Translations under genes and position numbers: made by a program | Shown here: positions 45,184 to 53,849 of the stretch, in pieces | Layout: each line of letters opens with the position of its first letter | Numbering within the stretch: the stretch's first letter is position 1 | The notes under the pieces: generated by a model | What the model was told of the DNA's origin: nothing | Databases searched by the model: none | What the model saw: the letters and a program-made list of their open reading frames with translations, nothing else | Source: Gemmatimonadaceae bacterium | GTDB lineage: Bacteria > Gemmatimonadota > Gemmatimonadetes > Gemmatimonadales > Gemmatimonadaceae | Direction: 5' to 3' | Length of the DNA: 64,000 nucleotides | NCBI GenBank assembly: GCA_035633115.1 | Contig: DASQFN010000103.1 | Span: forward strand, 116,239-180,238

Positions 45184-45188
45184 GTTGT

Positions 45189-45270
45189 GCCCTGGTGGTG
45201 AAATTGGTAGACACGCCATCTTGAGGGGGTGGTGCCGAAAGGCGTAGCGGTTCGAGTCCGCTCCAGGGCA
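45189..45270 (+). tRNA. tRNA-Leu (GAG)
   Basis: Class II tRNA of 82 bases: acceptor GCCCTGG / CCAGGGC, anticodon stem CCATC/GGTGG with loop TTGAGGG giving GAG, a variable arm GCCGAAAGGC, T-arm GCGGTTCGAGTCCGC. CCA is not encoded (CAT follows the discriminator region). Confidence 0.93.
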
Positions 45271-45293
45271 TTGGCAAAGTACGCGCTTCATCA

Positions 45294-45365
45294 GCCACCG
45301 TAGCTCAGGGGTAGAGCTCTCGATTCGTAATCGAGTGGTCGTCGGTTCAAATCCGACCGGTGGCT
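45294..45365 (+). tRNA. tRNA-Thr (CGT)
   Basis: Acceptor GCCACCG / CGGTGGC, anticodon stem CTCGA/TCGAG with loop TTCGTAA giving CGT, T-arm GTCGGTTCAAATCCGAC, discriminator T. It ends seven bases before the stop of the convergent coiled-coil gene. Confidence 0.93.
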
Positions 45366-45372
45366 CTCTCCC

Positions 45373-45711
45373 CTATCTAAGCCACCCTTTTTTCTCCGGC
45401 TCCCGCTGCAGCTCTTCGAGCTCGCCTTCCCGCGCCGTAAGCTCCTTCTGCAGACGCTCGTTTTCCTCCTGCAAGTCGTCCAGGAATCTGCCGCGCAGCT
45501 TCGCTTTCTCGAACGCCTCGAGTGACGTGCGCCTCAGCTCGATGTAACCCTGCGCGAGCTTCGGCAGCGCGCGTCGCGCGAACGTCAGGAATTCAGCCTG
45601 ATATTCGGAGCAGGTTTCGCATTCCGCCGGGTCATGCTCGATCAGAGGAGAGAGTGAATCGAGCTCAAGAGCCTGCTGGGCGAGGGCTTCAAGGTCGCCG
45701 TCCATGGCCAT
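45373..45711 (-). CDS. Small coiled-coil protein, function unknown
   Basis: A protein of about 112 residues from ATG 45711 (MAMDGDLEALAQQALELD; ATG 45705 is an alternative). The first part has ECETCSEYQAEFLTFARRAL with a CxxC pair. The last 45 residues are strongly heptad-like (RFLDDLQEENERLQKELTAREGEL) and predict a coiled coil. No signal or membrane segment. Acidic charge and low complexity suggest a small scaffold or regulator, but I do not recognise a family. It lies between two tRNA genes, antisense to them. Confidence 0.6.
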   Translation of the reverse strand: MAMDGDLEALAQQALELDSLSPLIEHDPAECETCSEYQAEFLTFARRALPKLAQGYIELRRTSLEAFEKAKLRGRFLDDLQEENERLQKELTAREGELEELQREPEKKGWLR

Positions 45712-45905
45712 TGTCGTAATATGTACGACCCGACCGTCATCGCGGGAGTAGTGATGCGGGCGAGAGGCTCTCACTCCGCACCGCCGTTGCTTCCGCGATC
45801 GTGATCGCCGCGGTGGCACTGATCACAACCGCTCGAAGCTCGCGGGCTCCGCCGGCTACTTGATGGGGCGCACGCCGCGGCTACATTGACAAGGTTGCGT
45901 CATTC

Positions 45906-45978
<73 letters not shown>

Positions 45979-46016
45979 CTCGTGATCATCCTTTGCTCGA
46001 ATCACGGCCAACCGTC

Positions 46017-47501
46017 GTGACGGACGTCACTGCGCCTGCCGAGATCGAGATTCCGTCGGCGCCACCGGTAGCGCCCGCACAAGCCACGCGGCGGTACGAC
46101 CGATCCATCGTTGAGGGCCCGCTGCGCTCCGCGGTATGGAAAATCGCCTGGCCGTCCATGCTCACGAACATCATCGGCGGCGTTCAGGGCATCGTTGATC
46201 AGGTACTGGTCGGCCACCTGGTTGGATTCACTGGCAACGCCGCCATCGGTGTGGCATCGCAGATCTTCATTGTCGTTATCGTCTTCCTCATGTCGCTTTT
46301 CACCGGCATGAGCGTGCTCGTCGCGCGCTTTGCTGGGGCGGGAGACGAGGACAAAGTCGATCGCGTGGTCTATCAGGCCTTCATCACGGCGATCGGCATT
46401 GCGGTGCTGATCATGGCGCCAATTGGCTATTTCCTCGCGCCGTCGCTTCTCGATTTCGTCAACGCTGCGCCGGCAGTGAAGGCGGAAGCGCTGCCGTTCC
46501 TGCGCATCATGCTCATGTTCTCGAGCGGCATGCTCGTCTTTTTCATGCTCGGCGGCGCGCTTCGGTCAGCCGGGGACGCGCGAACGCCGATGGTCCTTGG
46601 CATTGCTCTCACCGTTTTGAACATCGTGTTCAACGTGATCCTGATTAGCGGCCTCGGTCCGATTCCGGCCTTCCGCACCGCGGGCGCCGCGATGGGAACC
46701 TGCCTCGCGTCCGGACTCCTGGCGATCTACTCCCTAGTGAAACTGATCAAGGGCGGCTGGGTCGTTTCGTTTCCCAGGAGAGGGAGCGGCGCGCTGGCGC
46801 CGGATTGGACGATCATCAGGTCACTCTTCCGGTTCGGCCTGCCAACCGGCTTTCAGGGAATCGCGATGAACGTGGGCGGTGTCCTCATGCTTGCGTTCAT
46901 CGGATCAGTCGCGCAGAGCGCCGCCGCGCAGGCTGCATTCTCGGTGTCGTATTCTCAGCTGTTCTCACTGATCACCTGGACTTCCGTCGGACTCATGGGA
47001 GCCGCAGCCGCTGTTGCCGGGCAGAACCTCGGCGCAGGCAAGCCCGATCGCGCAGAAGAGGCCGTACACGTTGCGGCGCGCATCGGAGTCGTCGGAGCAG
47101 CGTTCGTCGGAACCTTCTTTCTCTTCTTCCCGCGACAGCTGCTTGCGGTTTTCGGCATGAACGAGCCCGCGGTAGTCGAGATCGGTACACAGCTTCTGCG
47201 CGTCCTCAGCGTGTCCGGCCTGTTCATCGCCGTCGCGATTACGTACACGGGGGGATTGCAAGGGACAGGGGACACGAAGAGTCCGCTCTATATCTCGATC
47301 GTTTCCCAGATCGTCGTACCCCTCGGCATCTGCTTCGTGATCCAGCAGACCGGGACCCTCCAGCCCCTTCATATCTGGATTGCAATTCTGATCGGCCACG
47401 CGACACGGTGCCTGCTGAGCGTTCTGCGGTTCAACCAGGGTAAATGGCGCGGCATCGCGGTGGACATTGCGCCGCGGACAGAGCAGGCGCCACGCGCATA
47501 A
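46017..47501 (+). CDS. MATE family efflux transporter
   Basis: A 494-residue multidrug and toxin extrusion (NorM/DinF superfamily) antiporter with about 12 helices. Marks include VWKIAWPSMLTNIIGGVQGIV, DQVLVGHLVGFTGNAAIGVA, GGALRSAGDARTPM and, in the second half, GLPTGFQGIAMNVGG, AAVAGQNLGAGKPDRA and GGLQGTGDTKSPLYIS. The GTG at 46017 is used because the frame before it runs through tRNA-Gly. Probably exports cationic drugs or metabolites in exchange for Na+ or H+; no regulator is adjacent. Confidence 0.92.
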   Translation: MTDVTAPAEIEIPSAPPVAPAQATRRYDRSIVEGPLRSAVWKIAWPSMLTNIIGGVQGIVDQVLVGHLVGFTGNAAIGVASQIFIVVIVFLMSLFTGMSVLVARFAGAGDEDKVDRVVYQAFITAIGIAVLIMAPIGYFLAPSLLDFVNAAPAVKAEALPFLRIMLMFSSGMLVFFMLGGALRSAGDARTPMVLGIALTVLNIVFNVILISGLGPIPAFRTAGAAMGTCLASGLLAIYSLVKLIKGGWVVSFPRRGSGALAPDWTIIRSLFRFGLPTGFQGIAMNVGGVLMLAFIGSVAQSAAAQAAFSVSYSQLFSLITWTSVGLMGAAAAVAGQNLGAGKPDRAEEAVHVAARIGVVGAAFVGTFFLFFPRQLLAVFGMNEPAVVEIGTQLLRVLSVSGLFIAVAITYTGGLQGTGDTKSPLYISIVSQIVVPLGICFVIQQTGTLQPLHIWIAILIGHATRCLLSVLRFNQGKWRGIAVDIAPRTEQAPRA

Positions 47502-47662
47502 TTCTTCTTGCGTAGGGCGCGTCCGGGCATTTCCTTTCACCGGGCATCCTGCAGTCTTCGCCGCGGCCGATTCCAGTCGGCCGCCTGTGCATAAGTGCCC
47601 AGCCCGGCAGGTTGGGCATTTCTTGTACGCTGGCTCTTCCGCACCGCTTTCAAGGACAATTG

Positions 47663-48778
47663 ATGCGTCGCCTGGTCCGTTCGCTGCTCATTCTCGGTCT
47701 GGCAGCTCCACTAAGTACGCTCGCCTCTCAGTCGGTTGCCGCGAGCACCGACGGGAGTCTCGGTGGAACGCGAGAGGTTGGATTGCTCGTCGTGGGCCGC
47801 GTTCTCTCCACCGAGTACAGCGTGAGTGACGGCCGCTCGGCTATCGGCGGTGCGGCCTCCTTCGCGAGCCACATCAATCGGTTCCTCGCCGTACAGGGAG
47901 CGTTGGGTGTCGCTTACAGCAGTCAGGAAGCGACCTACTACAAGCCGCCACTCTTCGCTTTCACCCCGATACTTTCACTCATTCTTCAGATGTCCACCGC
48001 CAACGATTTCCAGCCTTACGCGCTGGTCGGGGCGGGCTACGAGTTCATCAGGTACACGCATTCCCGCTGCGATTGTGAGCAGAGCAGGAGTCTCGGAATT
48101 GGAAACATTGGCGGCGGGATTCGGAAGATGATCCGCGGCCGGCAGGCCTTCAAAATCGAGGCGTCCAGTCAGATCGGATCGGGAGGTCCCGCGTTCAGCA
48201 TCGGAATGGGTGCATCGTTCTTCGTGGGCGGATCTCCGGGCCTCGTCCGGAAAACCGACCCTCGTCCGCCGACCGTCATCCGTCCCGACCCCCAGGTCAT
48301 TCCTCCGCAGCGCACAACACCGGTGCAGACTACGCCCAGGCCACAGCCGGCGCCTCCGCCGGCGGCAAGGGTAATTCCTCCCGCTGCTCCGCCCGCCGCG
48401 CCCGTCGCGCCCGCGCGCAATCTCGCCGGCACGGTCCTCCTCACAATCGACGGCACTCAGGTCGACTTCAACAGACCGGCGTGGCGGACTGACGCTGAGC
48501 CGCTCCTCGACGGACTCGCGGTGGATCTCGTCTCTGACGAAGGCGAGAGAATCAAGATCAACATCGAGGCGCACACCGACAACATCGGCTCGCAGGCAGG
48601 TAACGTCACGCTCGGTCTCGACCGCGCGAAGGCGGTGCGCGAATTCCTGATCAACCAGGGCATAAACGCCGACCGAATTACCGTCTCGAGCCTCGGCGGC
48701 AGCGTTCCGGTCGCCGCGAACAATACAGCACTCGGCAGACAGCGAAACCGTCGCATCGTAATCCGGAGAACCAACTAG
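47663..48778 (+). CDS. OmpA-family outer-membrane protein
   Basis: A 371-residue protein. MRRLVRSLLILGLAAPLSTLASQ is a signal peptide, with AAGGAC before the ATG at 47663. Residues 25-195 form a beta-barrel-like region with alternating aromatic strands (FQPYALVGAGYEFIRYTH). A Pro/Thr linker of about 60 residues follows, then a C-terminal OmpA peptidoglycan-binding domain: IDFN-type TQVDFN, IEAHTDNIGSQAGNVTLGLD, RAKAVREFLINQGI and NRRIVIRR. It likely tethers the outer membrane to peptidoglycan. The next gene, a Big_5 lipoprotein, starts about 40 bases later and may be co-transcribed. Confidence 0.88.
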   Translation: MRRLVRSLLILGLAAPLSTLASQSVAASTDGSLGGTREVGLLVVGRVLSTEYSVSDGRSAIGGAASFASHINRFLAVQGALGVAYSSQEATYYKPPLFAFTPILSLILQMSTANDFQPYALVGAGYEFIRYTHSRCDCEQSRSLGIGNIGGGIRKMIRGRQAFKIEASSQIGSGGPAFSIGMGASFFVGGSPGLVRKTDPRPPTVIRPDPQVIPPQRTTPVQTTPRPQPAPPPAARVIPPAAPPAAPVAPARNLAGTVLLTIDGTQVDFNRPAWRTDAEPLLDGLAVDLVSDEGERIKINIEAHTDNIGSQAGNVTLGLDRAKAVREFLINQGINADRITVSSLGGSVPVAANNTALGRQRNRRIVIRRTN

Positions 48779-48817
48779 ATGCGCGCGGCGTTCCAAACGA
48801 CAATGAGGCAGCTGGGA

Positions 48818-51475
48818 ATGAAGAATAGTGTTTTGTTCGCGTTCGCCTTTTCAGCAACGTCGCTGGCGATTGCGGGCTGCGCCGAGCTGACGGGGCCGGA
48901 GTCGCCGGAGACGCCGATCAACGTGACGGCGACGGTGCTGGCCGGCGGCACGTCGGTACGCATCGACTGGCAGCCAAGTCCGCAAAGCGACGGCGTCATC
49001 AGCTATAACGTCCTTCGAAACGGGACGAAAGTCGGTGAAACGACGGGGACGACTTTCACGGATACCGGCCTCGCTGAAGTGGCGACGTACGAGTACTCGG
49101 TGTCGGCGAACTGCACGTCGGGTGAATTGTCCGAGCCATCGCCGGTAACCGCTGCCTCGACTGTCACGACACTCGATCTTACGCCGCCCCGGGTGATCAA
49201 CAACCAGCCTCCAAACAATTTCAACGGCGTTTCCCCAGGGGCGACTGCAACGGCAACGTTCAGTGAACCGATGGATCCCGCGACGATCAATACCACGACC
49301 TTCACATTGCGGGTTACCGGAACGGGCGCAGCGATTCCGGGGACGGTTACATACAACGCCACAACGCGGCTTGCGGAGTTCAAGCCGGCAAGCCCAATGC
49401 CGAGCTCGACCAACGTTACAGCGACTGTTACGACCGGGGCCAAGGACGCTCGCGGCAACGGCCTCACGGCGAATTTCATCTGGGCGTTCACCATCGCGGA
49501 CGTAGCAGCGCCGACGGTGATCGCCACGACTCCGACGAATGGCGCCGCAGGCGTCTCGCCAACTGCGCCAAACATCACCGTCACGTTCAGTGAGCCGATG
49601 GATCCCAACACCATCAACTCGGGCTCGTTCACGCTCCGTGTGACGGGCGGAGCGGATGTGCCGGGTACGGTTGTCTACAATCCGGCAACGCGAGTCGCGA
49701 CGTTCACGCCGAACGCGCCGCTTACGTCAGGAACGAGCTACACGGCTACAGTCGCTGCAACCGTGCGGGACGTGGCGGGCAATTCACTTGGAACTGCCGT
49801 TCAGTTCTCATTCACGACCGGCGATATCGATGCTCCACGTTTGGTCCAGACTGCGCCCGCCAACCTGGCGACCGGGGTGGCGACCAATGCCGTTGTTACT
49901 GCGCGGTTCAGCGAACCGATGGACGTGAATACGATCAACACGACGACGTTCACGCTCAGGGTGTCCGGGACGAACGCGCCGGTGGCGGGTAGTGTTGGAT
50001 ACAATGCCGCCACGAACACAGCAACGTTCACTCCGACTGCCCCTCTGTCGCCGAGCACGGGCTACATCGCAGCGGTCACAACGGGGGCAAGGGACGTAGC
50101 GGGCAATGCGCTTGCGCCCAGCGTGGTCCCAAACCCGTGGACGTTCACGACTACGGACAACGTTCCGCCGACCGTGACCGCTGTGTCTCCGACAAACGGC
50201 GCGACCGGTGTCGCCACGAATACAGCGGTAAACATCACCTTCAGCGAGGCGATGGACGCAAATACCATCAACGGAGCGACAATCACGCTGAGGAACCCGA
50301 GCACGAGCGCGCTGGTTGCCGGGGTTGTTACCACCGTTGGCACTACCGGGGCGAGGTTTACCCCGAGCGTGGCCCTCGCTGCGGGGACGACTTACAGCCT
50401 CACGGTAACGACGGGGGTGAGTGACGTCGCAGGTAACGCGATGGCTGCGCCGTTCACGTCAGGCTTCACGACGGCACCAGCGATTGACAATACAGCACCG
50501 ACAGTCACGGGCGTATCGCCGGCCAATGGCGCGACGGGTGTCGCCACGAATACAGTGGTGAATATCACCTTCAGCGAAGCGATGGATGCAGGCACCATCA
50601 CCGGAGCTACAATCTCGCTGAGGAACACGGCAACGAGCGCAGCTGTGGCCGGGGCTGTGAGTCTGATCGGGACGAATGTGGCGAGGTTTACCCCGAACGT
50701 GGCGCTCGCTGCGGGGACGGGCTACACCGTTACGGCGACAACCGGAGTGAGGGACGTCGCAGGCAACGCGATGGCTTCGCAGTTCACGTCTACTTTCACC
50801 ACGGTGGCGGCACCTGATAACACGGCTCCAACGGTCATTTCTGTGTCGCCGGCAAGCGGCGCGAATGCGCCGCCGAATACAAAGGTGTACGTCACGTTCA
50901 GTGAGCCGATGGACGCCACCACGATCACCGGCACGACCTTCACTCTCAGGGTTACGTCGCCGTCGGCGGCCGTCGCCGGGACGGTGAGTTATAACGCTGG
51001 AATGAACATGGCGATCTTCACGCCGACATCGCCGCTGGCCGCCAGCACCGGCTACACGGTCACGGTGACGACGGCTGTCGAGGACGTTGCCGGCAACCCG
51101 CTGGCGTCGCAGTTCACCTCGACCTTCACGACGACCGCCGGTGCCGATGCGACGGCTCCGACGGTGACTGCTGTCACACCCGCGAACCTGTCAACCGGTC
51201 AAACCGTGAACTCGCATGTCCAGATTACGTTCAGCGAGGGAATGGATCCGACGACGATCACGGGGACGACGTTCACCGTGAGAGTCACCGCGACGAGCGC
51301 TCTTGTGACTGGAACCGTCAGCTACACCCCCGCCAGCAATGTTGCGACCTTTACGCCAACGGGAGGTCTGACGCCGAACACGAACTACACGGTCACTGTA
51401 ACGACCGGAGTGAGAGATCTGGCGCAGAACGCGATGGCGGCACAATTCACGTCGACGTTCACGACGGCACCATAG
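48818..51475 (+). CDS. Secreted lipoprotein with one Fn3-like and seven Big_5 repeats
   Basis: An 885-residue surface protein. MKNSVLFAFAFSATSLAIAGC gives a lipobox IAGC; ATG 48803 is an alternative start. A fibronectin III-like domain (about 25-115) precedes seven tandem repeats of about 105-115 residues. Each begins TxTxVxPANxATGV and contains the FSEPMD or FSEAMD core, a VSYNxxTxxATFTP strand and TTGVRDVAGN. These are Big_5 (SwmB-like) Ig domains; the sixth lacks the ATGV stretch. Such stacks act as surface stalks or adhesins. The repeats are similar but not identical in DNA, repeats 4 and 5 closest, pointing to recent duplication. Confidence 0.9.
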   Translation: MKNSVLFAFAFSATSLAIAGCAELTGPESPETPINVTATVLAGGTSVRIDWQPSPQSDGVISYNVLRNGTKVGETTGTTFTDTGLAEVATYEYSVSANCTSGELSEPSPVTAASTVTTLDLTPPRVINNQPPNNFNGVSPGATATATFSEPMDPATINTTTFTLRVTGTGAAIPGTVTYNATTRLAEFKPASPMPSSTNVTATVTTGAKDARGNGLTANFIWAFTIADVAAPTVIATTPTNGAAGVSPTAPNITVTFSEPMDPNTINSGSFTLRVTGGADVPGTVVYNPATRVATFTPNAPLTSGTSYTATVAATVRDVAGNSLGTAVQFSFTTGDIDAPRLVQTAPANLATGVATNAVVTARFSEPMDVNTINTTTFTLRVSGTNAPVAGSVGYNAATNTATFTPTAPLSPSTGYIAAVTTGARDVAGNALAPSVVPNPWTFTTTDNVPPTVTAVSPTNGATGVATNTAVNITFSEAMDANTINGATITLRNPSTSALVAGVVTTVGTTGARFTPSVALAAGTTYSLTVTTGVSDVAGNAMAAPFTSGFTTAPAIDNTAPTVTGVSPANGATGVATNTVVNITFSEAMDAGTITGATISLRNTATSAAVAGAVSLIGTNVARFTPNVALAAGTGYTVTATTGVRDVAGNAMASQFTSTFTTVAAPDNTAPTVISVSPASGANAPPNTKVYVTFSEPMDATTITGTTFTLRVTSPSAAVAGTVSYNAGMNMAIFTPTSPLAASTGYTVTVTTAVEDVAGNPLASQFTSTFTTTAGADATAPTVTAVTPANLSTGQTVNSHVQITFSEGMDPTTITGTTFTVRVTATSALVTGTVSYTPASNVATFTPTGGLTPNTNYTVTVTTGVRDLAQNAMAAQFTSTFTTAP

Positions 51476-51496
51476 ACTGTCTGCAGCAGACAGCAC

Positions 51497-51529
51497 AACG
51501 GCCGCGCATCGAGTGATGCGCGGCCGTTT
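51497..51529 (+). terminator. Rho-independent terminator after the Big_5 lipoprotein
   Basis: Inverted repeat AACGGCCGCGCATC / GATGCGCGGCCGTT with a GAGT loop, about 20 bases after the stop and followed by TTTG. Confidence 0.75.
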
Positions 51530-51547
51530 GCACATATATTCTCCACG

Positions 51548-52306
51548 ATGACTGCACTCGGTGCCGCCCTCGCCCTGCTCGTCGGTCTCGTCCTTGGTCT
51601 CCTCGGCGGCGGCGGCTCGGTGCTCACCGTGCCAATCCTTGTGTACGTGCTGCACGTTCCAGTGAAGCCGGCGATTGCCATGAGTCTCCTCGTTGTCGGT
51701 CTCGTGGCGATGATCGGATTCCTGTCGCACCTGCGGCAACGCACTGTCGCAACCCGAGTAGCGCTCATCTTCGGGCCGTTTGCGGTGATCGCCGCGTATC
51801 TCGGTGCGCGGCTGGCGCAGCATGTGTCGTCTCAGCTTCAGCTGATACTCTTCGCGCTCATCGGGTTGGTGGCCTCGGTGCTGATGCTGCGCGGCGGACT
51901 GAAGCGAGGCTGGGCGGAGGCCTTGCCGTACGAGCTTAGCTCCGACGCGCGCACGACCACCTTCCTTGCACTCGAGGGGCTCGCCGTCGGGTTCCTGACA
52001 GGCCTCATTGGAATTGGCGGTGGCTTTCTTATCGTCCCGGCGCTCGTGCTGGTGGCGAAGCTGCCCATGCGCCTCGCAATCGGGACTTCGCTGCTCGTCA
52101 TCATGATGAATGCGCTGAGCGGGTTCGCCGGCTACCTGGGCCACGTCACGATCGACTGGAGTCTCGTTGGCTGGTTTACTTCAGTGGCGGCGGTCGGCAG
52201 CATCATCGGGACTCTCCTCAGCAAGCGAGTCCCTCAGCAGGGCCTGAGGCATGTGTTCGGTTATCTGCTCATGGCGGTCTCGATCTACGTGCTATACCGG
52301 CGCTGA
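51548..52306 (+). CDS. TauE/SafE-family sulfite or organosulfonate exporter-like permease
   Basis: A 252-residue membrane protein with about eight helices. N-terminal GLVLGLLGGGGSVLTVPILVY and, in the second half, GLIGIGGGFLIVPALVL are the paired family motifs of TauE/SafE permeases. Members move sulfite, sulfoacetate or related anions; no sulfur genes are nearby, so the substrate is unknown. It is convergent with the DinB gene ten bases on. Confidence 0.9.
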   Translation: MTALGAALALLVGLVLGLLGGGGSVLTVPILVYVLHVPVKPAIAMSLLVVGLVAMIGFLSHLRQRTVATRVALIFGPFAVIAAYLGARLAQHVSSQLQLILFALIGLVASVLMLRGGLKRGWAEALPYELSSDARTTTFLALEGLAVGFLTGLIGIGGGFLIVPALVLVAKLPMRLAIGTSLLVIMMNALSGFAGYLGHVTIDWSLVGWFTSVAAVGSIIGTLLSKRVPQQGLRHVFGYLLMAVSIYVLYRR

Positions 52307-52315
52307 GCCGCGGAC

Positions 52316-52825
52316 TCAGCCGCGATTGATCAGCGAATAGTTCAGAAAGTCGACGTTCGGCGGCGTGTGTCCGGCCCGCCGCAGCGCGGCAATGATCTGC
52401 GCACGCGTGTGCGTTCCGTGATTCGCGACGTGCATAAGAAGCTTCCACAAGGGAAGCGAGTCTGACCGCCCCGTTGGGAGAGTCCACGTCCAGATGTCCC
52501 GAAGCTTGTCGTCGTTCAGGCCATTGACGCATTCGGTCGCCTGCGTGTCGATGCTCGCCCACCGCTCGCGTGCCTTGCCCACAGTGTCGATCGACTCGCC
52601 CGTTACGTTCAGCTGCTGCGCTAGCGTGACCGTCAGCGAGCCGTCGAACCATGAAAGCCAGCGCAATTGGGCCGCCATGAGGTGTGCGAGATTGTCACGG
52701 ATAGACCCGTGCCCGCTGCAACCGGGCTCGGTGTACTGTTCGGGCGTGAGCTGCTCGAGGGCGTCGAAAACCCGGGCTGTCGCCCAGGAGCTGTACGCGA
52801 AATAGGTTTTGATTAGCTCGAACAC
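52316..52825 (-). CDS. DinB family protein
   Basis: A 169-residue four-helix-bundle protein of the DinB/YfiT metal-dependent family. GTG at 52825 with GGAGGA six to seven bases upstream is preferred to the ORF opening at 53002, which runs into the tRNA-Pro gene. LAHLMAAQLRWLSWF and HVANHGTHTRAQI carry the His residues of the metal triad. Family members are thiol S-transferases or stress proteins of unknown function. Confidence 0.85.
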   Translation of the reverse strand: MFELIKTYFAYSSWATARVFDALEQLTPEQYTEPGCSGHGSIRDNLAHLMAAQLRWLSWFDGSLTVTLAQQLNVTGESIDTVGKARERWASIDTQATECVNGLNDDKLRDIWTWTLPTGRSDSLPLWKLLMHVANHGTHTRAQIIAALRRAGHTPPNVDFLNYSLINRG

Positions 52826-52848
52826 CGACAGTCCTCCTTCACAGTCAG

Positions 52849-52889
52849 CACCGTGACTTTGACTCTCTCCGGAGGAAGGAGTCACGGTG
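52849..52889 (-). promoter_or_regulatory. Inverted repeat in the DinB leader
   Basis: CACCGTGACT (52849-52858) and AGTCACGGTG (52880-52889) form a perfect 10-bp inverted repeat with a 21-bp spacer, centred about 45 bases before the DinB GTG. It could be an operator or an mRNA hairpin. Confidence 0.4.
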
Positions 52890-52974
52890 TGCAGTGAGCT
52901 TGCTGCACTTTCGCTGCCAGTTGTCGTGCTTGTGGGCGGCGGGTAGATTGCACGTTCCTCGCAGAGCATAGCGA

Positions 52975-53048
52975 CGGGACGTGGCGCAGCCCGGTAGCGC
53001 ACCTGAATGGGGTTCAGGGGGCCGCGGGTTCAAATCCCGCCGTCCCGA
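52975..53048 (+). tRNA. tRNA-Pro (GGG)
   Basis: Acceptor CGGGACG / CGTCCCG, D-arm GGCGCAGCCCGGTAGCGC, anticodon stem CCTGA/TCAGG with loop ATGGGGT giving GGG, T-arm GCGGGTTCAAATCCCGC, discriminator A. Its last 27 bases are repeated at 53711-53737. CCA is not encoded. Confidence 0.94.
53020..53046. repeat. tRNA-Pro 3'-end direct repeat, copy 1 (attB/attL-like)
   Basis: The 27 bases from GGCCGCGGG to GTCCC, covering the T-arm and 3' acceptor strand of tRNA-Pro, recur exactly at 53711-53737. Repeats of a tRNA 3' end are typical of integrase attachment sites. Confidence 0.85.
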
Positions 53049-53075
53049 CCTATCAACAAATTGATGGTGATGAAG

Positions 53076-53107
53076 AACCCCTCGGCCTGTGAGGCCGAGG
53101 GGTTTTT
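53076..53107 (+). terminator. Rho-independent terminator after tRNA-Pro
   Basis: Stem AACCCCTCGGCC / GGCCGAGGGGTT with a five-base loop and a T-run, 28 bases after the tRNA. Confidence 0.88.
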
Positions 53108-53128
53108 CAATCCGGCCTAGTCTTCGCT

Positions 53129-53602
53129 CTACTGCCGCGTGCCGTCGGCGATCAGGTTCCTCGTCGTCGGGGGCTTGGTGTCATAGTGAGAGACGACGGC
53201 TCCGACCAGCTTTCCGTCCCGGAGACGCCACGTAACGACCGTATGGACCTTGACGCCCTTTTGCAGCCGGCTGTCGAACGGCCCCGCTTGCGTTACCAGG
53301 CTGTCACCCGCCATCGACATCACGTGCATCGGAATCGGCGCGCCAGTCGGGAACGTGAACAACCAGCCCGCTGTGTCAGCCTTTGCATCGAGCACGTACG
53401 ACGTCAGCGTGCTGTCGCCGGTCTCCGCAGACAGCACTCGCACATTCCATTTCCCCGCGATCTGGTCCAGCGAGATTGGCGCGGGTTCCACGGTTGCCGC
53501 CGGCGTCGCCGTGTCGGTCGCGGTCGCCGAATCCGCGGCGGTGTCCGTCTTCGCACAGCCGACGAGAAGAATCGCGCAACAGAGCAGATCGGAAGGACGC
53601 AT
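53129..53602 (-). CDS. Small predicted lipoprotein inside the tRNA-Pro repeat segment
   Basis: A 157-residue lipoprotein starting at ATG 53602 with GAGAGGAG upstream. The signal MRPSDLLCCAILLVGC has lipobox LVGC; a low-complexity ADSATATDTATPAATVEP linker follows. A folded part begins with DQIAGKWNVRVL and SYVLDAKADTAGWLFTF, a pattern like small calycin-type proteins. No family function is known to me. It is the only gene between the two copies of the tRNA-Pro direct repeat. Confidence 0.75.
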   Translation of the reverse strand: MRPSDLLCCAILLVGCAKTDTAADSATATDTATPAATVEPAPISLDQIAGKWNVRVLSAETGDSTLTSYVLDAKADTAGWLFTFPTGAPIPMHVMSMAGDSLVTQAGPFDSRLQKGVKVHTVVTWRLRDGKLVGAVVSHYDTKPPTTRNLIADGTRQ

Positions 53603-53710
53603 GCTGACTCCTCTCAGAGGACGCTTCAATGATTATCCGGATCGACCGGCTAACGTATCAGTGACCCAATCCTTCGGCAAGATCGCATGCTCTCCTTCAG
53701 CTACTGCTTC

Positions 53711-53737
53711 GGCCGCGGGTTCAAATCCCGCCGTCCC
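53711..53737. repeat. tRNA-Pro 3'-end direct repeat, copy 2 (attR-like)
   Basis: Exact copy of 53020-53046 with no tRNA 5' half upstream. Outside the 27 bases the flanks differ. A hairpin follows at 53747-53764. Confidence 0.85.
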
Positions 53738-53746
53738 TGCATCAGC

Positions 53747-53770
53747 CCCCGCCTTGCGGCGGGGAGTTTG
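53747..53770 (+). terminator. Hairpin after the tRNA-Pro fragment
   Basis: CCCCGCC-TTGC-GGCGGGG followed by AGTTTGT; a terminator-like structure placed after the copy-2 repeat much as the real terminator follows tRNA-Pro. Confidence 0.5.
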
Positions 53771-53792
53771 TCGTGACGGCCTCCATCTGACC

Positions 53793-53824
53793 GAAAAAAA
53801 GGGGAGAGCTGCTTCGCTCTCCCC
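53793..53824 (-). terminator. Rho-independent terminator of the secreted small protein gene
   Basis: GGGGAGAGC / GCTCTCCCC stem; on the minus strand it is followed by a run of seven T. It lies 25 bases after the stop at 53850. Confidence 0.88.
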
Positions 53825-53849
53825 AATCATGACGCAATTTCCAGATCGC

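Noticed and set aside
45712..45905. A hydrophobic stretch (SLRTAVASAIVIAAVALI) on the plus strand before tRNA-Gly
   Set aside because: It resembles a signal peptide, but there is no in-frame start codon and it stops after a few more residues.
48818..51475. Repeated DNA in the Big_5 gene considered as a possible CRISPR or transposon repeat
   Set aside because: The repeats are in frame, about 330 bp long and encode Ig-like domains; there are no spacers or short direct repeats.
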